From assembly GCA_900763995.1 (NCBI GenBank), contig CAAFMK010000095.1:1-7753 (forward strand): a stretch of 7,753 nucleotides of DNA. The letters are read 5' to 3'. The number at the start of each line of letters is the position of its first letter. Positions within the stretch are counted from its first letter, which is position 1. The notes beneath the pieces are model-generated. The model ran no database searches, was not told the origin of the DNA, and saw only the letters and a list, made by a program, of their open reading frames with translations. Positions 1-4,515 of the stretch are shown here, in pieces. The DNA comes from an uncultured Oscillospiraceae bacterium. GTDB taxonomy: Bacteria; Bacillota; Clostridia; Oscillospirales; Oscillospiraceae. The position numbers and the translations under genes were made by a program.

Positions 1-6
1 AGAAAT

Positions 7-62
7 CGAGTTGAAAATTTCGTGCAGTCCAACTCGAACAAGTGGCTTTGCCACTTGTTCGA
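7..62 (-). terminator. Overlapping stem-loops downstream of the AAA+ gene
   Basis: Positions 34-46 pair perfectly with 50-62 (13 base pairs, three-base loop). A second possible stem, 7-13 with 30-36, shares bases 34-36 with the first, so the two cannot form fully together. On the minus strand they lie beyond the end of the AAA+ gene. Neither has a clean T-tract (the second is followed only by ATTTCT), so termination is an inference. They could equally belong to a plus-strand gene ending left of the window. Confidence 0.45.
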
Positions 63-69
63 AAGTCTC

Positions 70-96
70 AGGACTCCTGCCAGTGGCAGGGGTCCT
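70..96 (-). terminator. Stem-loop just after the AAA+ gene
   Basis: Bases 70-81 pair with 85-96 around a three-base loop, with one G-U-type pair. It begins 24 bases past the stop codon of the minus-strand AAA+ gene, where a terminator or an mRNA-protecting hairpin is expected. There is no strong T-run directly after it, so it may work with the stem-loop at 34-62. Confidence 0.45.
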
Positions 97-119
97 TATC
101 TTATAGGAAGAGGGACAAA

Positions 120-1466
120 TCAGGGGACTGGGAGGAGATCTGGAACCAACTGCATATGCTCCAGCGATCCGACCAGCCGAACCCGTTGACAGGGAGCGGG
201 GGAGGAACAGGATAGAAACACAGGGGTGAGAATACCCTCTAAAATGCCAACTGTGGAGCGTGGAGAGACAGAATGTTCTGGGGTAAGGGCCTGTGCCAGC
301 TCCAGACCAACACCAGTGATCATAATGCCGTGTTCCAAGCCAAGGGCAGAGATCTGCTTGGCCGTGACTGCGACACGGTCTGACTGCGCCAGATCGGTAA
401 AACCGATCAGCCCACTGAAGCGTCCGGCAATCTCCCGCAGAACCCCCTGTTGAATCAGTGCCTGCCGCGCGGATTCATCCTCTTGATATAGACGCTGTGC
501 CAGCTGGCTGAGGTTCGAGTAAGGCGTGTGTGTCACAGGGGTGAGATGGAGCGGGGAGGGGGGAGCAGAGGGGGTAAAGCCCAGCTTTCTGGCCCTTGGC
601 CGGGAGAGATCCGCATTTGTGGTAAAGACAAAAATACAGTGGCGAAAGTCCAGTTCCCAGTCTCCGGAGGAGTCCCTTCGGTGGGCGGTACATCGGCCCT
701 CATCTAAAATGGACATAAAGACCTTAAGCACCTCAGGGTGCGCCTTCTCCAACTCATCAAACATAAAAACTGTATGGTCGTTATGGCGCACAGCTTCTAA
801 AACGGGTTGGTCCTCATAGCCCACATAGCCCGGCGGAGCCCCGGTCAGGCGGTAGACAGAGTGGGCCTCTGTAAAGGTGTTCAGCTCTGTCCAGACCGTC
901 TGGTATCTGCCCTGACACTGATTTAAGACAGGGGCGATGGCCTTGCCCAGCTCAGATTTCCCAACGCCAGTTGGGCCATAGAAAATCAAAGAAAGCGGAC
1001 GCCTGGGCGCTGTCTTGGTGATGTGGCTGTACAGCTTAAAGGCCACCCCCTCTATTGCATGGGGCTGTCCGAAAATATGAGAGGAGAAGGCCTCATAAAG
1101 CTGCTGGAACAGAGGGGGGAGATGGGAGTCCTGCCCTGTCTCAGGGTGGGTTAGGGCTTCACCCAGCTGGATCATTTGGGCGGTGAGCTGTGTAAAGGTG
1201 GAAAAGGTGTGGAAGCTGGTGTGAAAAAAGTCCTGCAATGTCCTGCTGCTGCCACAGTAGGACACAGGAGGATCGAGATAGATATAGTAGGTTCCATGCG
1301 CCAGACAAAACCCCAGTGTAGACTGTGCAGGCGTACAGCCAGGAGGCATTTGGCAGTGGTGGAACTCGTAGCTGTGATGAGATTGAGCACATTGGAGGAT
1401 GTTTTGCTGGAGAAGCAGATAGGCAGATGGCTCATGGGGACAAAAATCATTTAAGTTATCATTCAT
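120..1466 (-). CDS. Single-domain Clp/Hsp100-like AAA+ ATPase
   Basis: Predicted cytoplasmic ATPase of 448 residues resembling the second ATPase module (D2, AAA_2) of ClpA/ClpB. From the ATG at 1466, Walker A GPTGVGKS is at about 164-171. The stretch TGAPPGYVGY near 208-217 carries the aromatic pore loop GYVG. Walker B with its catalytic acid is FMFDELEKAH (about 234-243), sensor 1 is the TTN near 284, and a putative arginine finger lies in GRFSG near 348-352. There is no D1 module, no ClpX zinc domain and no clear GAR sensor 2; PRS near 402-404 may be a degenerate one. The first 130 residues are rich in His, Cys, Phe and Tyr and match nothing I recognise. An upstream TTG (1472) is possible, but AGGTG seven bases before the ATG favours 1466. 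ClpP partnership cannot be judged. The retained pore loop suggests polypeptide threading; substrate unknown. Confidence 0.8.
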   Translation of the reverse strand: MNDNLNDFCPHEPSAYLLLQQNILQCAQSHHSYEFHHCQMPPGCTPAQSTLGFCLAHGTYYIYLDPPVSYCGSSRTLQDFFHTSFHTFSTFTQLTAQMIQLGEALTHPETGQDSHLPPLFQQLYEAFSSHIFGQPHAIEGVAFKLYSHITKTAPRRPLSLIFYGPTGVGKSELGKAIAPVLNQCQGRYQTVWTELNTFTEAHSVYRLTGAPPGYVGYEDQPVLEAVRHNDHTVFMFDELEKAHPEVLKVFMSILDEGRCTAHRRDSSGDWELDFRHCIFVFTTNADLSRPRARKLGFTPSAPPSPLHLTPVTHTPYSNLSQLAQRLYQEDESARQALIQQGVLREIAGRFSGLIGFTDLAQSDRVAVTAKQISALGLEHGIMITGVGLELAQALTPEHSVSPRSTVGILEGILTPVFLSCSSPAPCQRVRLVGSLEHMQLVPDLLPVP

Positions 1467-1505
1467 ACTCAAACACCTGCAAATTATTACCTTTACAAAT
1501 TTCGG
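1467..1505 (-). promoter_or_regulatory. Weak candidate promoter and RBS for the AAA+ gene
   Basis: On the minus strand an AATAAT hexamer lies about 20 bases before the AGGTG ribosome binding site, with ATTACA about 18 bases further upstream. Both are imperfect matches. If real, this promoter sits back to back with the hemerythrin promoter in the 113-base gap between the divergent starts. Confidence 0.25.
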
Positions 1506-1533
1506 TTGTAATAAAAAAATTATGTGCTATAAT
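1506..1533 (+). promoter_or_regulatory. Extended -10 promoter for the hemerythrin gene
   Basis: TTGTAA (1506-1511) and a perfect TATAAT (1528-1533) are separated by 16 bases. The TG one base before the -10 makes it an extended -10 element. It lies about 47 bases before the hemerythrin start codon in an A/T-rich stretch. No clear operator palindrome is visible around it. Confidence 0.75.
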
Positions 1534-1579
1534 TATGGTCATATCGAGCAATACTCAATACTAAGAAAAGGAGAAAAAA

Positions 1580-1984
1580 ATGACTTATCAAGTGACAAAA
1601 GATTTAGAAACTGGAAATACAATCATTGACAGCGAGCATCGTGAGTTGTTTCGTGCTGTAAACCAATTGATGGAGGAGTGTGGAAAGGGAAAGGGCCGTG
1701 CCTCCCTAGAACCTACTGCAAAGTTTTTGCTGGACTATGTGGATAAGCACTTTGCCCATGAAGAGGATCTGCAGCGCAAGTACCAGTATCCCAGCATGGC
1801 AACCCACCACATCTTCCATGAGAACTACAAGCGCAAGTTGCGTGACATTGCAAACCAGATCATGGCGCATGACCCAACTGTGACAGACTTGTCCAATCTG
1901 AATGCCCACATCGGTGTCTTGGTATCCCACATCAAGACAGAGGATAAGAGATTGGGTGCGTTCCTGCGGGAAAAGACCAAGTAA
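1580..1984 (+). CDS. Bacteriohemerythrin, single-domain
   Basis: A 134-residue four-helix-bundle protein expected to bind dioxygen (or nitric oxide) at a non-haem di-iron centre. All seven ligands of the family pattern are visible: His20 (in DSEH), His57 and Glu61 (HFAHE), His76 and His80 (H-x3-H), and His117 and Asp122 (HIKTED). The length matches a stand-alone domain; there is no fused methyl-accepting or signalling module, no signal peptide and no membrane segment. AAGGAG lies 6-7 bases before the ATG. It is a single-gene unit with its own promoter and terminator, divergent from the AAA+ gene. In an anaerobe the likely role is oxygen scavenging, oxygen delivery or iron handling; which one cannot be read from the sequence. 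Confidence 0.95.
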   Translation: MTYQVTKDLETGNTIIDSEHRELFRAVNQLMEECGKGKGRASLEPTAKFLLDYVDKHFAHEEDLQRKYQYPSMATHHIFHENYKRKLRDIANQIMAHDPTVTDLSNLNAHIGVLVSHIKTEDKRLGAFLREKTK

Positions 1985-2018
1985 GGTACATACCCAAAAT
2001 CTATTCGAAGTCCAATAA

Positions 2019-2051
2019 AAAAGCGCCAAACCAGTCAGGTTTGGCGCTTTT
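2019..2051 (+). terminator. Bidirectional rho-independent terminator
   Basis: Bases 2019-2032 pair with 2038-2051 around the five-base loop AGTCA. Read on plus, the stem is followed by a short T-run and ends the hemerythrin transcript. Read on minus, it is followed by six T residues and would end the convergent sigma-like gene cluster. One element thus serves both converging units. Confidence 0.9.
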
Positions 2052-2107
2052 AGCTTGTGGAGAAATCCCCTGATACACACATACGGGATGGTGTTGCCAG
2101 GGAGAGC

Positions 2108-2133
2108 GGGGGTGCAGTTCCATGCACACCCCT
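2108..2133. repeat. Imperfect inverted repeat after the sigma-like gene
   Basis: GGGGGTGCA and TGCACACCCC flank a six-base spacer, pairing with a two-base bulge. It lies just beyond the stop of the sigma-like gene and has no T-tract. A minor mRNA 3' hairpin is the simplest reading. Confidence 0.3.
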
Positions 2134-2138
2134 GTCCG

Positions 2139-2459
2139 TTATGAATCCATATTTTGCAAATAGGCGGAGGCCCCGTACCGCAGACAGCGCTGGAGCCGCT
2201 GCTCGCCCCGCTTGATGGTACGGGATATGGTGGACTTGTCCACCCCGAGGACTTCGCCGATCTCCCGCATATTTTTCCCCTCAGCGTAGTACATCAAAAG
2301 GGTTTGGCGCTGTCTGGGTGTCACATCCTCATGTAAGGCACGGATCAGATTGCGTTTGAGTCGGCTGATCTCTTTGCTGTTGTCAGTGGACATCTGTATA
2401 CTGTACATCGCCATGGATGCGGCATACTCCCCACCTCGCTTATATCGTGTACTTTGCAT
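2139..2459 (-). CDS. Sigma-70 region 4-like HTH protein
   Basis: A 106-residue DNA-binding protein. After about 40 polar residues comes a sigma-70 region 4-type helix-turn-helix: TPRQRQTLLMYYAEGKN at about 47-63, then MREIGEVLGVDKSTISRTIK at about 64-83, with the conserved layout of scaffold helix, turn and recognition helix. No region 2 is present, so it cannot be a complete sigma factor alone. It may need a partner or act as a regulator. The start at 2459 is preferred over an in-frame ATG at 2480 because GGGGG precedes it at ten bases and the 2480 ATG has no clear RBS. Its start lies inside the end of the helical-protein gene (20-base overlap), suggesting translational coupling. Confidence 0.8.
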   Translation of the reverse strand: MQSTRYKRGGEYAASMAMYSIQMSTDNSKEISRLKRNLIRALHEDVTPRQRQTLLMYYAEGKNMREIGEVLGVDKSTISRTIKRGEQRLQRCLRYGASAYLQNMDS

Positions 2460-2673
2460 TGCGGTGATACCCCCTGTCATAGTATCGCTCTGTCAGCACA
2501 GCCAGCTCTCTGGCCTCACGCAGCATGGTGGACAGCATACGGATACGCTCTTGCAGCTGGCTTTGCTGATACGGGTCGTCCGATTGCTCCAATACCAATT
2601 CAAGCTGTGAGATCCTCAGGTTTAGTGTCTGGGCGTGGGCCCGGTACTCCAGCGAAAGCTCTGCTAATGTCAT
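2440..2673 (-). CDS. Small helical (coiled-coil) protein of unknown function
   Basis: A 77-residue, highly charged, leucine-rich protein (MTLAELSLEYRAHAQ...), predicted almost entirely helical and probably a coiled coil. I do not recognise a named family. AGGAGG (2681-2686) stands seven bases before the ATG at 2673, making it a better start than the ATGs at 2679 or 2724. The start overlaps the TGA of an upstream open frame by ATGA, and its end overlaps the sigma-like gene by 20 bases. This tight packing implies the two proteins act together, possibly as helper and DNA-binding subunit; that is inference. Confidence 0.7.
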   Translation of the reverse strand: MTLAELSLEYRAHAQTLNLRISQLELVLEQSDDPYQQSQLQERIRMLSTMLREARELAVLTERYYDRGYHRNAKYTI

Positions 2674-2870
2674 ATCCATTCCTCCTCTTGTTTCAGCAAG
2701 GCCAGACATCGGGTGCACACACATCGTCCCCTCCAGAACGCTGCCCGATCCTGACCATACTGCTCCTCACCACATAATGCACACAGCCACAGGGGATAGG
2801 CCCTCTGACTGTCCTGTAAAAAAGAAAAAGTTTTTTTCGTAAATATACTTGACAGTCCTCCCTTTCTTTG
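2670..2870 (-). other. Possible zinc-knuckle frame without a standard start codon
   Basis: An open frame ends at TGA 2670-2672, overlapping the next gene's ATG as ATGA. Its last 40 residues contain C-x2-C (in LCALCGEE) and C-x-C-x2-C (in CVCTRCLALL), a layout typical of small zinc-binding proteins, followed by a charged tail. Back to the in-frame TAG at 2871-2873 there is no ATG, GTG or TTG. It could be a remnant, a gene using a rare start, or carry an indel in the A/T homopolymers near 2818-2837. A GGGAGG at 2857-2862 reads as an RBS on this strand but has no start codon after it and overlaps the tRNA promoter spacer. Confidence 0.35.
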
Positions 2871-2877
2871 CTATAAT
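2849..2877 (+). promoter_or_regulatory. Consensus sigma-A promoter of the tRNA operon
   Basis: Perfect TTGACA (2849-2854) and perfect TATAAT (2872-2877) separated by 17 bases. The first tRNA begins 28 bases after the -10. Such near-perfect promoters are typical of stable RNA genes. Confidence 0.93.
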
Positions 2878-2905
2878 ATCGTTTGTTGCTGGACAATCAC
2901 TATTT

Positions 2906-2981
2906 GCTGGTGTAGCTCAGCTGGTAGAGCAGCTGATTTGTAATCAGCAGGTCGGGGGTTCGAATCCGTCCACCAGCTCCA
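2906..2981 (+). tRNA. tRNA-Thr (anticodon TGT)
   Basis: A 76-base cloverleaf with encoded CCA. The acceptor GCTGGTG pairs with CACCAGC; the D stem is GCTC/GAGC; the anticodon stem GCTGA/TCAGC encloses TTTGTAA, giving anticodon TGT, which reads ACA and other ACN codons. The T loop is TTCGAAT. The T stem is imperfect: GGGGG faces CCGTC, so G51 meets G63 and G50 meets T64. It is the first gene of a two-tRNA transcript. Confidence 0.95.
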
Positions 2982-2999
2982 TGCAAAACAATTTCATAT

Positions 3000-3083
3000 G
3001 GAGGAGTTCCCGAGTGGCCAAAGGGGGCAGACTGTAAATCTGTTGCGTTAGCTTCGGTGGTTCGAATCCACCCTCCTCCACCA
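3000..3083 (+). tRNA. tRNA-Tyr (anticodon GTA)
   Basis: An 84-base class II tRNA. The acceptor GGAGGAG pairs with CTCCTCC, the discriminator is A, and CCA is encoded. The anticodon loop CTGTAAA gives GTA. A variable arm lies between the anticodon stem and the T stem, and the T stem GGTGG/CCACC is perfect. It follows tRNA-Thr by 18 bases and shares its promoter and terminator. Confidence 0.95.
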
Positions 3084-3087
3084 GATC

Positions 3088-3121
3088 AGAGTAAGTGAGC
3101 ATTCACTTGCTCTAATTTTTT
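3088..3121 (+). terminator. Terminator of the tRNA operon
   Basis: Bases 3088-3098 pair with 3103-3113 (one wobble) around a four-base loop, followed by AA and six T residues. It starts five bases after the tRNA-Tyr CCA. Confidence 0.9.
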
Positions 3122-3148
3122 ACAACAATCAAAGAGCGGTGGCACATT

Positions 3149-3180
3149 GTTTTGACGGTGGTGGCTGTCCGTTTCAAAAC
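3149..3180. repeat. Stem-loop in the tRNA downstream gap
   Basis: GTTTTGACGG (3149-3158) pairs with CCGTTTCAAAAC (3169-3180) apart from a two-base bulge. No T-tract follows on either strand. It belongs to the gap 3122-3617, which holds stem-loops and one possible small ORF but no convincing large gene. Confidence 0.35.
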
Positions 3181-3200
3181 TGTGGGGCTGGGAGCAGAAC

Positions 3201-3238
3201 AGTCCCATTGATAGAACCAATGTTCTACCAATGGGACT
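3201..3238. repeat. Long near-perfect hairpin
   Basis: Bases 3201-3217 and 3222-3238 form a 17-pair inverted repeat with a four-base loop and one mismatch, which becomes a G-U wobble in minus-strand RNA. A five-T run (3246-3250) lies eight bases beyond on plus, too far for a good terminator. That wobble favours function in a minus-strand RNA, weakly. Confidence 0.5.
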
Positions 3239-3306
3239 AGCATACACTTTTTCACCCCAATTGTCAACTGGTTTCCACCAAAATCATGAGATAAAAGGCC
3301 GATTTA

Positions 3307-3468
3307 ATGGACTTTATTCCGATTACTCCTGTAGGAGGGGGAAGAAAAACGCCACGCTGTACAGCTGTGGTGTTTTTACTCGAGCATATGTTTCAAACGC
3401 AATGGATGTGGTATGGGGAGCAGGAGGCCGAGGTCTCTGCTGAGGATGTTGATCCCGACCAAATATAA
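3307..3468 (+). CDS. Possible 53-residue small protein, unknown
   Basis: An open frame from ATG 3307 to TAA 3466-3468, with AAAAGG eight bases before the ATG. The product begins MDFIPITPVGGGRK and ends with an acidic tail (EQEAEVSAEDVDPDQI) after a Trp-rich patch (QWMWYG), which looks protein-like. Against it, a terminator-like palindrome (3345-3377) falls inside the frame, no promoter is obvious, and another frame is also open here. I do not recognise a family. Confidence 0.3.
   Translation: MDFIPITPVGGGRKTPRCTAVVFLLEHMFQTQWMWYGEQEAEVSAEDVDPDQI
3345..3377. terminator. Terminator-like palindrome in the gap
   Basis: AAAAACGCCAC (3345-3355) pairs with GTGGTGTTTTT (3367-3377) with one wobble; between them lies the perfect palindrome GCTGTACAGC. 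A-run and T-run flanks give it the look of a bidirectional terminator, yet no gene clearly ends beside it. It lies inside the possible small ORF at 3307-3468. Confidence 0.45.
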
Positions 3469-3513
3469 AAAGAGAATGGGAGCAGCCGGGATAAAACCTG
3501 GGCTGCTCCCATT
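3461..3513 (-). terminator. Terminator of the right-hand minus-strand genes
   Basis: On the minus strand bases 3501-3513 pair perfectly with 3475-3487 (13 pairs, 13-base loop), followed by CTCTTTTTATATTT. This is a good rho-independent terminator about 105 bases after the stop of the 180-residue protein gene. Confidence 0.8.
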
Positions 3514-3520
3514 GCAATGT

Positions 3521-3592
3521 CTCAAGACTACTAGAGTCGATACTTGAGGGAATCTGACACCCTGGGGATATTGCGGTGGGGGTGGTATCAGA
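3521..3592 (-). other. Two stem-loops in the 3' UTR of the 180-residue protein gene
   Basis: In minus-strand RNA, TCTGATACC (from 3592-3584) pairs with GGTGTCAGA (3561-3553), including one G-U pair. Next CTCAA plus GACT pair with AGTC plus TTGAG (3548-3521) with a five-base bulge. They precede the terminator at 3475-3513. They may stabilise the mRNA 3' end; function not known. Confidence 0.35.
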
Positions 3593-3617
3593 CTTTGGCT
3601 GTGTTCAGGATCATGGG

Positions 3618-4160
3618 TTATAGGGTGCGGGTGATTTCATTTTTGTCCGCTGCAATGGGCAGGTATCTCACCCGTGTGCCCTCTACCAGCTCCCCATAAA
3701 AGGCAATGTAGTAGGGGCGGTAGATGGAGCGAATACGCTCCACCTCCAGCAAAACAGTTTTCCCCATCTGTCGGCGTACCATCCGTCGAGCCAGAAATTT
3801 CCCCTCCTGAATAAGCTTTTCATCGGGGAATTCAGTGTTTTGCAGCTGGCTGTCGTCTGTGATTTCCACCTCTTCAAGGGGGAGATCTTCACCCAGAAAG
3901 GATGGGGTTCCCCGTGTTCCCTCTGCCAGAATACGAATCAGAGGGCCCTTTTGTGGCTCAGCCTTCCGGCCCAAGAGCCGAAGCAGTGGGGCGGGCAGAT
4001 AGGTCATTCGATAGGTGATCTCCTTGCTCTCTAAATACATAAGCTTCAGGTTGATCTGATCCTTCTTGACCATCATCCTGCCCAGAAAATTACCTCTCTG
4101 CTCCGCCTGCTTGCGGGCCTCCTGCTCATTGAGCTGAATGGGAAATGCTAAAATTTTCAC
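3618..4160 (-). CDS. Unknown 180-residue protein with internal duplication
   Basis: A soluble-looking, basic protein of 180 residues with no signal peptide or membrane helix; I do not recognise a family. The start is GTG at 4160, because AGGAGG (4168-4173) lies seven bases before it; an in-frame ATG at 4190 lacks such a site. Residues about 22-54 and 119-151 repeat at a constant offset of 97: F25/F122, L26/L123, R28/R125, M30/M127, V31/V128, L40/L137, E44/E141, Y50/Y147, R51/R148 and Y54/Y151. An acidic linker (about 90-115, EDLPLEEVEITDD) separates the two copies. It lies 88 bases after the small membrane protein gene and may share its transcript. Confidence 0.75.
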   Translation of the reverse strand: MKILAFPIQLNEQEARKQAEQRGNFLGRMMVKKDQINLKLMYLESKEITYRMTYLPAPLLRLLGRKAEPQKGPLIRILAEGTRGTPSFLGEDLPLEEVEITDDSQLQNTEFPDEKLIQEGKFLARRMVRRQMGKTVLLEVERIRSIYRPYYIAFYGELVEGTRVRYLPIAADKNEITRTL

Positions 4161-4248
4161 ACCTTGACCTCCTGTGATCCTGAATCTCACTGATTGATCC
4201 CATATGGGTGTCCACTCACATGGAGTTTGACATCCTATCCTGTTGGTC

Positions 4249-4494
4249 TTACTTTTTCTTTACCTTCTTGGCAAAGGAGCCAACCTCAAAACAGTAGCGT
4301 AAAAAGACGGAAACGGTAATAATCACTGCGGTGGCGGGGGCCATGATTCCAATGATAAAGTCCACCCGGTTCAGAATCCCAAAGGTGTAGACACCTGCCA
4401 AAACCGCATACAGCAGACACAGAAGGCCATCCAGACCAAACCATTCTACTTTTTCTACCTGAGGCTCCTGTTCCTTCATGTTTTTCTCTTCCAT
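4249..4494 (-). CDS. Small two-helix membrane protein, likely transporter partner
   Basis: An 81-residue protein: a charged N-terminus (MEEKNMKEQEPQVEKVEW), two hydrophobic helices at roughly 22-40 and 46-66, and a lysine-rich tail. AAGGAG nine bases before ATG 4494 supports this start; a GTG at 4515 directly abutting the transporter's stop has no site of its own. It lies just downstream of the SSS transporter. Small two-helix proteins accompany several SSS permeases (YhdT beside PanF, YjcH beside ActP, DUF4212 proteins), so an accessory-subunit role is plausible by position; I could not assign it to one of those families. Confidence 0.7.
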   Translation of the reverse strand: MEEKNMKEQEPQVEKVEWFGLDGLLCLLYAVLAGVYTFGILNRVDFIIGIMAPATAVIITVSVFLRYCFEVGSFAKKVKKK

Positions 4495-4515
4495 AACCAA
4501 TTTCTCCTTTCCCAC

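Noticed and set aside
1706..2080. Minus-strand 124-codon frame opposite the hemerythrin gene
   Set aside because: The plus-strand frame carries all seven iron ligands, and the minus frame runs through the terminator.
2693..2896. Minus-strand frame of 67 codons beginning at 2896
   Set aside because: Its start lies upstream in the tRNA promoter region without an RBS, and the alternative frame shows the cysteine pattern.
2849..3037. Plus-strand open frame covering the tRNA promoter and both tRNAs
   Set aside because: The region is fully explained by the promoter and two cloverleaf-forming tRNAs.
3000..3617. tRNA-Tyr as an integration site of a mobile element
   Set aside because: No second copy of the tRNA 3' end, integrase or excisionase is visible downstream in this window.
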